A program made the position numbers and the translations under genes. Positions 9,482 to 19,137 of a stretch of DNA of 64,000 nucleotides are shown piece after piece; within the stretch, counting starts at the first letter, position 1, and each line of letters begins with the position of its first letter. The DNA is from Limihaloglobus sulfuriphilus (GTDB lineage: Bacteria > Planctomycetota > Phycisphaerae > Sedimentisphaerales > Sedimentisphaeraceae): NCBI RefSeq assembly GCF_001999965.1, contig NZ_CP019646.1:310001-374000 (forward strand). The letters run 5' to 3'. The notes under the pieces are model-generated. The model was not told the DNA's origin, did no database searches, and saw nothing but the letters and a program-made list of their open reading frames with translations.

Positions 9482-10294
9482 TCAGTCTAATTTCCAGAAG
9501 GGGTGTTTGGGGACATAAGCCCTGCCAAGTCTTTCCTGGTCTTCCCAGAGATCCTCGTATTGCACCCTTTCGACATGTCCATCCAGAAGCGTCACATTGC
9601 ATCCGCCGTAGTGAGCTTTAGGATTTCCGTAATTGAACGGTCTTGGTGCTCCGCCGTAGCTTATGATCGAATCCTTGACGCCATTGCGGTCATAATCGTC
9701 AACAAAGCCCATGCCTGGGTCACGGGGATTATAAACCCAGTGGCTTATCGCATCAGGGCCCAGCAGCCCCCCGCAGTCCATGTAAGCCATAGCAGAAGCG
9801 GTGTTTTTGACTTTCGACATTTTAAAGTGCGGGTATTCCTTACCGTAATAGTGTCCGTAATAGAACGGGGAAGTCTTGCCGTCCCAGCAGAAGTTGACCC
9901 CGATTCGTATAGGAGACTGCCTTGTGCTGGCCGGGCAGGTGCGAAGTTCAGTCGTGAACGCTTCACTTTCGTGCTTACTACCTTTTGAGCTGTCTTCGTT
10001 TATGCTTATGTAAGGAGCCAGCGCTTCATACCAGTAAACATTTGCTACACCGCTCGGGGGCTTGTCCGTAGTTGGACAGTAAGTAGCGAAATAAGGTATG
10101 ATGTCGGAGTTTGAAGTTGAATAGGCGTGGAGTGCGAGCCCGTACTGCCGCATTCTTGACTGGCATACAACAGATTTGGCCTGCTCTCGAACTTTGCTTA
10201 ACGCCGGCATGAGAATAGCCATCAGGAGTGCGATAATGGAGATAACAACAAGCAATTCGATCAGGGTAAAACCCTTTGATACTTTTTTAGCCAT
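9482..10294 (-). CDS. Prepilin-like protein with N-terminal methylation motif and H-X9-DG box
   Basis: A 270-residue protein beginning with a type IV prepilin leader: KGFTLIELLVVISIIALLMA, with cleavage expected after the Gly and an N-methylated Phe. The C terminus has HYGGCNVTLLDGHV, exactly the H-X9-DG motif of the planctomycete and lentisphaere family of prepilin-like proteins, which occur in many copies per genome and whose role is mostly unknown. It was probably exported and perhaps built into a pseudopilus or used as a surface-anchored accessory of sugar uptake. AGGAAGG precedes the ATG. It is divergent from the AraC gene across a 131-base control region. Confidence 0.88.
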   Translation of the reverse strand: MAKKVSKGFTLIELLVVISIIALLMAILMPALSKVREQAKSVVCQSRMRQYGLALHAYSTSNSDIIPYFATYCPTTDKPPSGVANVYWYEALAPYISINEDSSKGSKHESEAFTTELRTCPASTRQSPIRIGVNFCWDGKTSPFYYGHYYGKEYPHFKMSKVKNTASAMAYMDCGGLLGPDAISHWVYNPRDPGMGFVDDYDRNGVKDSIISYGGAPRPFNYGNPKAHYGGCNVTLLDGHVERVQYEDLWEDQERLGRAYVPKHPFWKLD

Positions 10295-10370
10295 AATGCT
10301 AAACCTTCCTGTAAAACAGATTATTAAGCGATCTTTATTTTTTTTATAAAAACCTTTTAATTTGTCAATT

Positions 10371-10440
10371 TTATTGTATTATAATGTTTAAAAATAGCTA
10401 ATCAATACACAATAAGAGCTTTTTATTGCACAATAATGAT
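10371..10440. promoter_or_regulatory. Divergent control region with two CACAATAA direct repeats
   Basis: The octamer CACAATAA occurs at 10408-10415 and 10429-10436, exactly 21 bases apart on the same face of the helix, a spacing typical of the paired half-sites of AraC-family activators. The right copy also forms an inverted repeat, TTATTG-CA-CAATAA (10423-10436). A TATAAT box is at 10380-10385. The right site overlaps the regulator's own start, so autoregulation is likely. A related segment lies at 27295-27367. Confidence 0.5.
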
Positions 10441-11382
10441 ATGTTCAGATATGTAAGAACAAAATCAGAAAGATGCCGCTGTCAGGCGATTAACCTTTTA
10501 CATGAGGGAAAGTGTTTTTTTCCTGTTATTCATCACGCCGCGGTTGACCAGAACAAGGTTTTGGGGGAGCGTTTCACACTGGGGGTTCATACTCATGAAG
10601 TTTATCACCTTAACCTATATACCAAAACAGCGGGTGAATTTCTCATTGACGATGAGTTCCACCCCGCCGAGACTGGTTCATTGGTTATAGTTTCGCCCTG
10701 GGAGAAACATGACTTTGTGACCCGATGCAGTTCTTTTGAATATTCTGAGATTACATTTTCATTTTTCGCAAATGACTCCGAAACCCTGAATATTCCCTTC
10801 CAGGAGCTTCTTTCACTCTATACAGGTACTGAGATAAAGTTGAAATCCGGCCGGCTGAAGCTGGATGCCCGTCAAATAAGCCAGTTTGTCTCTATTCTTT
10901 CCCGTATTATTGATTTTCTGGAAAGTAAAACTGAGATCGGTGAATTCAATGCTTACAGGACACTCGCCTCTCTTATAGATTTCATTATCCTCAATGTATG
11001 CGAGCTTGACAGTAAACAGCCTTCAAACGAAAACCCTGCAAACATTGTCAAAAGCTACATAGACGGCCATTTCATAGAGAATATAAGTTTGAGGACTTTA
11101 GCCGAAATCAGCTATCTCTCTGAAGGGCATATCATAAAGCTGTTCAAAAAAAGTTTCAAAACTACGCCGTTGAACTACCAGACAAATCTACGTATCGAAG
11201 CGGCTAAGACGCTTCTGAAATGTTCAAACCTGACCTGTTCGCAGATAGCAAAACGTATTGGATACGATAATAACCATTATTTCCATCGCCTATTCAAAAA
11301 GAACGTCGGTATTACGCCAAAACAATATCGGAATAGTTATGTTAAAGGGCAGGGGCTTAAAAAGAAAAAACAAAACATTTAA
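10426..11382 (+). CDS. AraC-family transcriptional regulator
   Basis: A 318-residue regulator with an N-terminal cupin-type sensing region (about residues 35-130; HTHEVYHLNLYTK, then GEFLIDDEFHPAETGSLVIV) and a C-terminal double helix-turn-helix (about 205-310) with ISLRTLAEISYLSEGHIIKLFKKS and the signature IAKRIGYDNNHYFHRLFKKN. Such proteins bind a sugar and activate utilisation genes. The start is probably TTG at 10426 (AAGAG seven bases upstream); the alternative is ATG at 10441. It is first of a plus-strand operon with only 26 bases to the next gene, and it is divergent from the prepilin-like gene. Confidence 0.9.
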   Translation: MHNNDMFRYVRTKSERCRCQAINLLHEGKCFFPVIHHAAVDQNKVLGERFTLGVHTHEVYHLNLYTKTAGEFLIDDEFHPAETGSLVIVSPWEKHDFVTRCSSFEYSEITFSFFANDSETLNIPFQELLSLYTGTEIKLKSGRLKLDARQISQFVSILSRIIDFLESKTEIGEFNAYRTLASLIDFIILNVCELDSKQPSNENPANIVKSYIDGHFIENISLRTLAEISYLSEGHIIKLFKKSFKTTPLNYQTNLRIEAAKTLLKCSNLTCSQIAKRIGYDNNHYFHRLFKKNVGITPKQYRNSYVKGQGLKKKKQNI

Positions 11383-11408
11383 GTTATTATTTAAAAGGAG
11401 AGACTAAA

Positions 11409-12506
11409 ATGTTGCCAAAAAGCTCTTATTGTAAAATCCGCATAACAGTTATTTTAATGATTACTGCGGTTTCATGTCTGTTCGCCGGAGAGGTTGATTT
11501 TAACGCTAAGTTCTTTGAACTTTGCGACAATGCCTGCGTTGAACTTGCCAGGGATAACCTGCATGTCAGAGGAAAGCAGCATTACAGGGATTCTTATTCG
11601 GTCAGGGCGCTTGGGGTTGCCTATGATATGACCGGAAACGAAGAGTATCTGGAGGCGTGTAAGAAGTGGTCGGACAAGATGATAAAACTTCAAAACGGCA
11701 TGACCCCTGCCGGCGCATATTACATGAATTACGGCAGGAAACCGGGTGAAACAACAGGTAACTGGTATGCAGCCGACTGCGCCAGTATTGCACAGGGTGT
11801 TCTCTCAACAGCGGTCAGATGCCCAAAAGGATCCGAGAAGAAAGTGTATATGGATTCGGTAAAGGCGTACGCTGATCTTGTGATAGAAAATTATATAAGG
11901 CCCGGCGGCGGAGTTACGGACGGCATCTGGTCAAAGTATGACGGCCCGTGGTGGTGCTCAACCGGAATATTCGGCGGCCTTGCGTTCAGTCTTTATTATG
12001 AAACCGGAGACGAAAAATACCTCAATGCCGGCTATGGCACTATAGACTGGCTAAACGCTCAGGACCTGACCAAAATAACTCCCTATACACTCGAAGAGCA
12101 GGGTCCGGCAATGTATATGTATGTACTCGAGGCCTACGCGGCGGGTCTGCCGTTTATAGAGCCGGACACGGCGAGGTATAAAAAGGTGATGGCCAGATAC
12201 GACGAAGCCCTTGCGTGGATGGAAAAAATGCAGGTCGGCAGAGGCGGCGATAATAAGTGGGACTACAATACCCAGTGGGGCAGCAAGAGCGGCGGACTTG
12301 CGTTTCACATGTATATCTACGCTAAACATGTCCCCGATATGTACCAGATCTGTAAAGAAGCCGACAAGGAATTAGAATACATTTGCAGCGAGCCGATAAA
12401 TGATCCGGACAAGGCTGTTGCAGAAAACACCTTCACACAGTTAATGAATTTTACAATGATGAGCCTGGCTGAGAGACTCTCGCCCGGAACCATGTACAGA
12501 CGTTAA
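11409..12506 (+). CDS. Secreted alpha/alpha-toroid protein, copy 1 of a tandem pair
   Basis: A 365-residue protein with a signal peptide (cleavage near SCLFAGE, residue 26). The rest is a regular helical repeat with YSVRALGVAYDMTGNEEYL, DCASIAQGVLSTAVRC, DGPWWCSTGIFGGLAFSLYY and DYNTQWGSKSGG, the layout of six-hairpin enzymes such as unsaturated glucuronyl hydrolases and polysaccharide lyases. I do not recognise a specific family. AAGGAG precedes the ATG. Its neighbour at 12568 is a close paralogue, so the pair arose by tandem duplication. Its place in the AraC operon indicates glycan breakdown. Confidence 0.75.
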   Translation: MLPKSSYCKIRITVILMITAVSCLFAGEVDFNAKFFELCDNACVELARDNLHVRGKQHYRDSYSVRALGVAYDMTGNEEYLEACKKWSDKMIKLQNGMTPAGAYYMNYGRKPGETTGNWYAADCASIAQGVLSTAVRCPKGSEKKVYMDSVKAYADLVIENYIRPGGGVTDGIWSKYDGPWWCSTGIFGGLAFSLYYETGDEKYLNAGYGTIDWLNAQDLTKITPYTLEEQGPAMYMYVLEAYAAGLPFIEPDTARYKKVMARYDEALAWMEKMQVGRGGDNKWDYNTQWGSKSGGLAFHMYIYAKHVPDMYQICKEADKELEYICSEPINDPDKAVAENTFTQLMNFTMMSLAERLSPGTMYRR

Positions 12507-12567
12507 ATGTTTTGGATAGATACAGTCAGTTTACAGCGAATAATTAAAATCTTAAAAGGAGACAAAA

Positions 12568-13659
12568 ATGTTTAAGCATAATTACAGAGTTTTACTCGCG
12601 GCCGTTTTTATGGCGGTTATTTGCTGCTCAGCTTTTGCGAATGAGGCAGTTTACAAGACAAAATTCTTTGAGATCTGCGACCTTGCCTGCCAGGAGCTGG
12701 TTAAGGATACCCTGCATATTTACGGAAAACACCATTACAAGGACTCCTATTCGGTCAGGGCGCTTGCCGTGGCCTATGACATGACCGGAGACGAAAAATA
12801 TCTGAATGTCTGCAAAGAGTGGTCAGATAAGATGGTTGAACTCCAGCATGGCATGGAACCTGCCGGCGCATATTACATGAACTACGGCAGAAAGCCCGGC
12901 GAAAAAACAGGCGAATGGTTTGTAGCCGACTGTGCAAGCGTGGCGCAGGGCGTGCTGGCAACCGCGGTAAGATGCCAGAAAAGCCCGGAGAGAACGGTTT
13001 ATATCGATTCAGTTAAGGCGTATGCAGACCTTGTAATAGCCAACTATGCACGTTCCGGAGGCGGAATCACTGACGGCCTGTGGTCAAAGTATGACGGGCC
13101 CTGGTGGTGTTCCACCGGAATATTTGGCGGCCTCGCTTTCAGTCTCTATTATGAAACCGGCGATGAAAAATATCTTGATGCAGGTTATGGAGCAATCGAC
13201 TGGCTCAATGCTGAAGATCTCACCAAGACAGGTCCCAGCACACTCGAAGAACAGGGCCCGGCGATGTATATGTACGTACTCGAAGCCTATGCCGCGGGAC
13301 TGCCGTTCATACAGCCCGGCAGCGACCGCTATAAAGAGGTCATGGCAAGATATGATGAAGCTCTCGAGTGGATGGCAAAAGGTCAGGCCGGCAGAGGCGG
13401 CGAAGATACATGGGATTACAACACCCAGTGGGGCAGCAAAGGCGGCGGACTGCCTTTCCATATGTATATTTACGCAAAACACGTACACAATATGCACGAA
13501 ATATACGCCCAAGCAGACAAAGAGCTGACCTATGTTTGCCAAGGGCCTGTAAACCAGCCGGATAAGAGAATTCCCGATAATGTGCATACGCAGCTTATGA
13601 ATTTTACACTTATGAGTCTGGCCGAGAGGCTCTCCCCGGGCACAATGTACAGGCGGTAA
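12568..13659 (+). CDS. Secreted alpha/alpha-toroid protein, copy 2 of a tandem pair
   Basis: A 363-residue paralogue of the preceding gene. Nearly every motif is shared: DSYSVRALAVAYDMTGDEKYL, GPWWCSTGIFGG, LEEQGPAMYMYVLEAYAAGLP and the identical end SPGTMYRR. It has its own signal peptide (cleavage near CSAFANE, residue 25) and a strong AAGGAG ribosome site. Differences cluster near the N terminus and in the loops around residues 225 and 330, so the two may differ in substrate or cleavage position. The 61-base gap to copy 1 holds no terminator. Confidence 0.75.
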   Translation: MFKHNYRVLLAAVFMAVICCSAFANEAVYKTKFFEICDLACQELVKDTLHIYGKHHYKDSYSVRALAVAYDMTGDEKYLNVCKEWSDKMVELQHGMEPAGAYYMNYGRKPGEKTGEWFVADCASVAQGVLATAVRCQKSPERTVYIDSVKAYADLVIANYARSGGGITDGLWSKYDGPWWCSTGIFGGLAFSLYYETGDEKYLDAGYGAIDWLNAEDLTKTGPSTLEEQGPAMYMYVLEAYAAGLPFIQPGSDRYKEVMARYDEALEWMAKGQAGRGGEDTWDYNTQWGSKGGGLPFHMYIYAKHVHNMHEIYAQADKELTYVCQGPVNQPDKRIPDNVHTQLMNFTLMSLAERLSPGTMYRR

Positions 13660-13699
13660 AAAGAGCTTAATCTATTCAGCTGCACACAGGAGGTGTAAC

Positions 13700-15193
13700 A
13701 TGAAACACAAGTTCAGCAGTCTCGGCAGGTTTGCCGTATTACTTGGCTTTATACTCTTGTTTTCTGCCGCGGAAAGTCTTTTCGCCATGCAGGCAAGTCA
13801 GCGGGATTCAAAAAAAACGCTGCAAAAAAACCTCAGCGGTAAAAACGACAGGAATATAATGATCGGCTATTTGTGGGGCTCCACGAACATAGGCGATGCG
13901 GCAATAGCGCCGGGACTGCTGGAGCTGCTTGGAAAAAATCTGCCCAAATACAGTACCAGCGCTCTGTGTTACAGCTTTAAGGATCCCCAAAAGGATGATA
14001 AACTTGCATGGCAGATAAACAGATTGTATCCCGATTGTAATGTCATCAATGGGGATGCATTTAAGGCCGCCCATGCATTCGCTTTGGAAAGGCTCAAGGC
14101 CGGCCACGGAGGCATTTTGCCTGAAAAAGAGCGGCTGGACACGGACTATATATTTGACACATTCGCGGCTGATTGTATCGACTATATCCGCGAAAACGAT
14201 TCAGACGTATATCGTGAATTTAGCCGGACAGACCTGTTTATCTACAACAGCGGCTGTGTTCTGGCGTATGGTCCGGGCACTCTTGGCGGCACAGATTTCT
14301 GGGATTATTGCCTTTACCGCTCACTTCCCCTGTTGCTTGCGAGGAAACTGGGCGTTCCCTACGGCATTTACAGCCATACGTTTGATGATTTTATCGGCGA
14401 GCCGGGTTATACCTACTTTAAAAATCTCCTTGAAGACGCTGAATTTGTCTTCTGCCGCGACAGCGATTCGCTCAGATACCTGCTAAGTGCCGGCATCAGG
14501 GCGAAAAATCTCAGTTTCGTGCCGGACAGCACCTTTTCTTCGCCATGGAAAGATCCTGAGTGGGCAGTTGATTTCATGAATGAAAACTCTCTTGAGGATA
14601 ATGAGTTTATGGCAGTTGTTATCTTTACCCGTCAACCCACGTCTAACTCGGGCAGGCCTATAGTCTCGCAGCAGCGGGTAGATGAGCATATGCGAAAGGT
14701 CAGGGAGATTATCCGCCACTGGGTGAAAACAACCGGCATGAAGGTCGTTCTCTGTCCGGAAGTCTTACGCGAGATGCAGCCGGCAAAAGAGTTGATTTAT
14801 GATAAGCTCGATCCCGAGACAAAATCCAAAACTGTTCGGATGGATACTTTCTGGACACATGACCAGGCAAAATCCCTGTTTGCAAGCGCACGGCTCGTCG
14901 TAAGTATGGAACTGCATTCTCTGCTGCTGGCTCTGCCGGAATCAACACCGGTGATACATATTCCGTTCAAAGAAGCCGGCAGAAAATCTTTTTTCATTGC
15001 CGACGCGGGTCTGGGTGAATATCTGCTTGATATTGACGGGGCAGGCCTTGATGCGATGCTTGATAAGGTAAGCTATATAAACGGTAATTACGAAACTGAA
15101 CGACAGCGAATCAAAAATACAATTATACCATACTGCCGTGAACGTGAAAAAGCGGCTTTTGAAATAATCAAAAATATATTAAGAGGTGAATAG
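13700..15193 (+). CDS. Exported polysaccharide pyruvyltransferase-like protein
   Basis: A 497-residue protein with the polysaccharide pyruvyl transferase fold: an N-terminal GYLWGSTNIGDAAIAPGLLE stretch (about residue 54), VPDSTF near residue 275, and a C-terminal SMELHSLLLALPESTPVIHI segment (about 400-420). Unlike normal members, which use cytoplasmic phosphoenolpyruvate, it has a clear signal peptide (KHKFSSLGRF then a hydrophobic core, cleavage near residue 29). The basic residue usual in the S-x-R-x-H motif is Glu here. It may be a binding or non-canonical transferase. AGGAGG lies before the ATG. It is directly followed by the next gene (TAG then ATG). Confidence 0.7.
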   Translation: MKHKFSSLGRFAVLLGFILLFSAAESLFAMQASQRDSKKTLQKNLSGKNDRNIMIGYLWGSTNIGDAAIAPGLLELLGKNLPKYSTSALCYSFKDPQKDDKLAWQINRLYPDCNVINGDAFKAAHAFALERLKAGHGGILPEKERLDTDYIFDTFAADCIDYIRENDSDVYREFSRTDLFIYNSGCVLAYGPGTLGGTDFWDYCLYRSLPLLLARKLGVPYGIYSHTFDDFIGEPGYTYFKNLLEDAEFVFCRDSDSLRYLLSAGIRAKNLSFVPDSTFSSPWKDPEWAVDFMNENSLEDNEFMAVVIFTRQPTSNSGRPIVSQQRVDEHMRKVREIIRHWVKTTGMKVVLCPEVLREMQPAKELIYDKLDPETKSKTVRMDTFWTHDQAKSLFASARLVVSMELHSLLLALPESTPVIHIPFKEAGRKSFFIADAGLGEYLLDIDGAGLDAMLDKVSYINGNYETERQRIKNTIIPYCREREKAAFEIIKNILRGE

Positions 15194-16291
15194 ATGCGAC
15201 TATATTGCAAAACGATTATCAATTCAGTATTACTTTTATGTCTTGTCTTTTCTTTGCAGGCTGAGGAAAATAAACAATTGCAGTGCGCTGAGCCGACGCC
15301 GCGGGATGAACTGGTTAAAAGCCTGATGGTTTATTACGGCGAAGGCCCCGGCCGGGAGGATATTGTAGATCCTGATGTGAAAATTGAGGACGAGAAAGAC
15401 ATGGGAGACCACATCAGGCAGACAATCAGCTATTTTGTAGAAAAAGACGAGCGGGTCAGAGCGTATCTGCTTTTCCCTGAAACTTTTGACAGGTCAAAAG
15501 AAAAACTGCCGCTTATACTCTGCCCGCATCCTACAAATCTGGTTGGCAAAGACTGTGTGGTGAACAACTATCCTGAACCGGCTAAAGACGAACAGGATGT
15601 TTATTTTCGCCAGTGCCGCCAGTATGCCTTAGACCTTGTAAGGCGGGGTTTTATATGTTTTGCTCCGGACAGGGCGGCTTACGGCGAAAGGCGGATTCTA
15701 AAGGGAGACAAAAAGTACACAGAGCAGATAGACGCTTATAAAAGCCGGCTCAAAGAACGCTGGCCAGATTGGGGCTTTACCACAGGCAAAGCGGTCTGGG
15801 ATCTGCAAAGGGCCCTGGATTTCCTTGTAGAATATGATTTTGTCGATACTGACCGGGTGGCTATTATCGGCCATTCACTCGGCGCCTGGGATTCAATGCT
15901 TCTCAGCTGCGTTGATGACAGAATAAAGGTCGCGGCAGCAAACGCCGGAGGGACAATTCATTTCGATGCCTCGCTGTGGACGGACTTAGAGCAGCGTAAA
16001 GAACTGCTCGATAAACCGATAGGTCTCAACAGGATGGCTAACCTGATGCTTATGGCTATCGCTCCAAGACCGTTCCTCCAGCTAAGGGCGATAAATGACT
16101 CGTACGAAAAGGGGCAGCCGAACCTGCTCGAAGGGTATCGTCTGCTCGTTGACTATTACCGTATGGCGGCGGGACAGACGAGAAGAACCTGGCATGCGCC
16201 GGTTGGAATTTATTTCCATTGTAATGAACATGGGTTTGACCATGACGCGAGAGAGCTGGCGTACGGCTGGCTGGAAATGCACCTGAAATAA
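15194..16291 (+). CDS. Secreted alpha/beta-hydrolase, acetyl xylan esterase-like
   Basis: A 365-residue exported protein (signal peptide to about residue 23, LVFSLQA). The nucleophile elbow GHSLGAWD is near residue 225, the acid is probably the Asp of RAINDSY (about 300) and the base the His of NEHGFDHD (about 345). RRGFICFAPDRAAYGERR is typical of the dienelactone hydrolase and acetyl xylan esterase branch. It probably removes acetyl or other ester groups from the target polysaccharide in the periplasm. Its start directly abuts the previous stop, and GAGGTG lies just before the ATG. Confidence 0.8.
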   Translation: MRLYCKTIINSVLLLCLVFSLQAEENKQLQCAEPTPRDELVKSLMVYYGEGPGREDIVDPDVKIEDEKDMGDHIRQTISYFVEKDERVRAYLLFPETFDRSKEKLPLILCPHPTNLVGKDCVVNNYPEPAKDEQDVYFRQCRQYALDLVRRGFICFAPDRAAYGERRILKGDKKYTEQIDAYKSRLKERWPDWGFTTGKAVWDLQRALDFLVEYDFVDTDRVAIIGHSLGAWDSMLLSCVDDRIKVAAANAGGTIHFDASLWTDLEQRKELLDKPIGLNRMANLMLMAIAPRPFLQLRAINDSYEKGQPNLLEGYRLLVDYYRMAAGQTRRTWHAPVGIYFHCNEHGFDHDARELAYGWLEMHLK

Positions 16292-16315
16292 TAAGTCTTG
16301 TAAAGGATAATTCTT

Positions 16316-19117
16316 ATGTCTTACTTAAAATCTATTCTGATTTCGATCCTGGTGGTTGTTTCATGTTCACAGGCGACGGTTTACTATGTTGATTCTAAGA
16401 CGGGCAGTGACGTCAATACCGGAACCAGCCCCGACCAGCCGTGGTACAGCCTTTTTAAGATTAACAACACGACATTTGCTCCCGGAGATAAGATACTCTT
16501 TAAATGCGGCAGTCAGTGGAACAACAATCAGCTATGGCCCAAAGGCTCCGGCACAAGCGGCAATCCAATCATTATAGACATGTACGGCGATATAGATGAC
16601 GGACTGCCGCAGTTCAACGGCAACGGCGCGGTTGTTGACGTTATTCACCTGTATAACCAGCAGTACTGGGAGATAAACAACCTCGAAATTACCAACTACC
16701 GTGAGGGTGATGACCAGAGCGACCCTGCGAACAAAAAACGCGGAATATATGTACTGGCAAAGGATATCGGAGAGGTAAACCACCTTCACTTCAAAAACCT
16801 TGTCATACACCATGTAAACGGTCTCTGCGGCGCCGGTTCGACCAATACCGGAAAAGATAACGGCGGTATATATTGTGAGATAACCCGTGATGCCGCTGTT
16901 GCCAACAGGGTCAAGACCTGGTTCAAAGACCTGCTTTTTGAGAACTGCCATATCTACGATGTTGACCGTACCGGCATAGCCAACGATACCGCATGGTGGT
17001 TGCGGACTCCTGACGATGATATGGATTGGACGCCGAGCCATGATGTTGTGGTCCGAAACTGTACAATTGAGCGCTGCGGCGTAAATGCTGTTATTATAAG
17101 GGTTACCGACAATGCTCTTGTTGAACACTGCGTTTTCAAGGATAACTGCATCAAGGGTGAGGGGAACCCGCAGGTTTTCTGCTACAACACCAACAACACC
17201 GTCTGGCAGTACTGCGAGGCGTACCAGACGCCCGAGCAGCAAACCACTATGGGTGCAACGGGATTTGATATCGACGGGCGGAACAAGGATGCGGTCATAC
17301 AGTACTGCTACAGCCATGGAAACCAGAGAGGCGGTATAGTAATCTACGCGGCGGCGTGGACAAGTCCCGACATTGCTCAATACCGCACCACTCTAAGGTA
17401 CAACATTCTCCAGAACAACGGGTTAAACGGTATAAGGGTTTACGGCGGAGTCAAAGACGCGGTTATCCACAACAATATAATATATACTGATACCCAGCAG
17501 TATTTCCCCGCTGACAGGCTTCTGTATCATGTTCATATCGGAGATGTCGCCCCGGACAACACACAGTATTACAACAATGTCATATACAACCTCGACCCGA
17601 GCACGTATTATTACATGGGAAACAGCACAAACAACCTGTTCAGCCATAATGTCTTCTACGGCTCTCACCCCGTTACAGAGCCGGCAGACGAATACAAGAT
17701 AACATCAGATCCGGGATATATAGCTCCCGGCAGCGGCCAGACAGGTATGGATACGCTTGAGGGTTACAGGCTTGGCTGGGATTCTCCGTGTATAGATTCG
17801 GGAACCCAAATACCTGCCGCACCCTATGCCGATGATTTCTGGGGCAATGAAGTACCCTTTGGCGTTATTGACCGCGGCGTACATGAATACAGGCCGCAGC
17901 CTGACAACCTGCCTCCCCAGCCCGATCCTATGGGCTGGAGTCTGCCGCCGCAACCGGCCGGGTCAGGCGCGATAGCTATGAGAGCTTCAAAGGCCGAAGA
18001 TGAGAATGCAGTGGAGTATTATTTTGAAAACCTCACAGACCCTTCGCACAGCAGCGGATGGCAGAGACGAAATTATTATTGCGACACAGGCCTTGAGCCC
18101 GGCATTGAGTATGAATACAGGGTAAAGGCGAGAGACCTTTCCCCGCAGACTAACGAGACAGGCTGGTCACAGCCCGCCGCGGCGACACCGGAGGCGCTTC
18201 CGGATACAGCGTTTTCTGTTTTTGAGCGGTTCGATGCGGACGCTGAAAATAATGGGTGGGTCAACATGAGTGCCGGCAGTACTGAATTTGCTTATAACTC
18301 CGGCCGCTGGCTTGATACCACTATCTGCCGCGACAGCGAAAACAGGGCTCTGTACTATGTAAATCTTCCCGCTGCGCTGGACGAGACATGCCGGTTCTGG
18401 TGGGAAATGGATATAGAAATGATAAGTGCTTCGTATCCTTACCAGCTTGGACTTTTCGGCGTATTCAATTCGGCTCAGCCCGACAATAATCACAGTGTGA
18501 TAGCGGACAGGTTTTTCTTTGACAGTTATGCAGGAAGTACCAGAGGCAACCGGCACGATATTTTCGGATATGACGACAGCGGCAATCAGCTATATACCGT
18601 CAGCGAGCCGTATGAGCCGGGGATAGCTTACAACAAACCGGTAAGGGTCAAGTGCCGTTATGAGTACGACAGCCAGAGCGGCGAAGGCAAAGCCTCTGTA
18701 GATGTATATGAAATTGATCCTGTTGACGGCGGCACAGGCGAGTGGATAATGGGCTCCGGCGGAAAACAGACGGTCATAGCCGCACAGGAAAGCCTTTCAT
18801 TTGATGTCTTCGGAATCGGCAACAGAACTGACGGCTCAAAGATATGCAGCAATATTTCCAGGATTGACAATGTGTATTTCTCTACCCTGCATGAAAACGT
18901 CAGCGAGACTTATCCCTCGTTTGGCGATTTTACAATACAGGGTGATTTGCAGCCGGATGACTATGTGGATTACAGAGACGCGGCGGTTATGGCCGGGCAA
19001 TGGCTTCAATCCTGCTCAGGGCCGGACTGGTGCGGCGGCTGCGATTTAAATGAGAGCGGAAATGTTGATGTTGCGGATCTTGAAATTCTGGTAGAAAACT
19101 GGCTCAAAATACGTTGA
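16316..19117 (+). CDS. Secreted right-handed beta-helix protein with FETFDSDP-type domain and dockerin
   Basis: A 933-residue exported protein. Signal peptide residues 1-20; a right-handed beta-helix (about 21-500) opening with VYYVDSKTGSDVNTGTS, the usual start of pectate-lyase-like helix proteins; an Fn3-like module (about 535-625); the locus-specific FETFDSDP domain (about 634-857, here VFERFDADAENNGW); and a dockerin-like pair (about 875-930) ending DLEILVENWLK. The beta-helix is probably the catalytic or binding part for a polyuronate or similar chain. It follows the esterase by 24 bases. Confidence 0.8.
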   Translation: MSYLKSILISILVVVSCSQATVYYVDSKTGSDVNTGTSPDQPWYSLFKINNTTFAPGDKILFKCGSQWNNNQLWPKGSGTSGNPIIIDMYGDIDDGLPQFNGNGAVVDVIHLYNQQYWEINNLEITNYREGDDQSDPANKKRGIYVLAKDIGEVNHLHFKNLVIHHVNGLCGAGSTNTGKDNGGIYCEITRDAAVANRVKTWFKDLLFENCHIYDVDRTGIANDTAWWLRTPDDDMDWTPSHDVVVRNCTIERCGVNAVIIRVTDNALVEHCVFKDNCIKGEGNPQVFCYNTNNTVWQYCEAYQTPEQQTTMGATGFDIDGRNKDAVIQYCYSHGNQRGGIVIYAAAWTSPDIAQYRTTLRYNILQNNGLNGIRVYGGVKDAVIHNNIIYTDTQQYFPADRLLYHVHIGDVAPDNTQYYNNVIYNLDPSTYYYMGNSTNNLFSHNVFYGSHPVTEPADEYKITSDPGYIAPGSGQTGMDTLEGYRLGWDSPCIDSGTQIPAAPYADDFWGNEVPFGVIDRGVHEYRPQPDNLPPQPDPMGWSLPPQPAGSGAIAMRASKAEDENAVEYYFENLTDPSHSSGWQRRNYYCDTGLEPGIEYEYRVKARDLSPQTNETGWSQPAAATPEALPDTAFSVFERFDADAENNGWVNMSAGSTEFAYNSGRWLDTTICRDSENRALYYVNLPAALDETCRFWWEMDIEMISASYPYQLGLFGVFNSAQPDNNHSVIADRFFFDSYAGSTRGNRHDIFGYDDSGNQLYTVSEPYEPGIAYNKPVRVKCRYEYDSQSGEGKASVDVYEIDPVDGGTGEWIMGSGGKQTVIAAQESLSFDVFGIGNRTDGSKICSNISRIDNVYFSTLHENVSETYPSFGDFTIQGDLQPDDYVDYRDAAVMAGQWLQSCSGPDWCGGCDLNESGNVDVADLEILVENWLKIR

Positions 19118-19137
19118 TTCAAATAGAAAGGAATTGT

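Noticed and set aside
16532-17380. 282-residue minus-strand frame in the beta-helix gene
   Set aside because: Antisense shadow; the plus strand encodes a complete signal peptide, beta-helix and dockerin protein.
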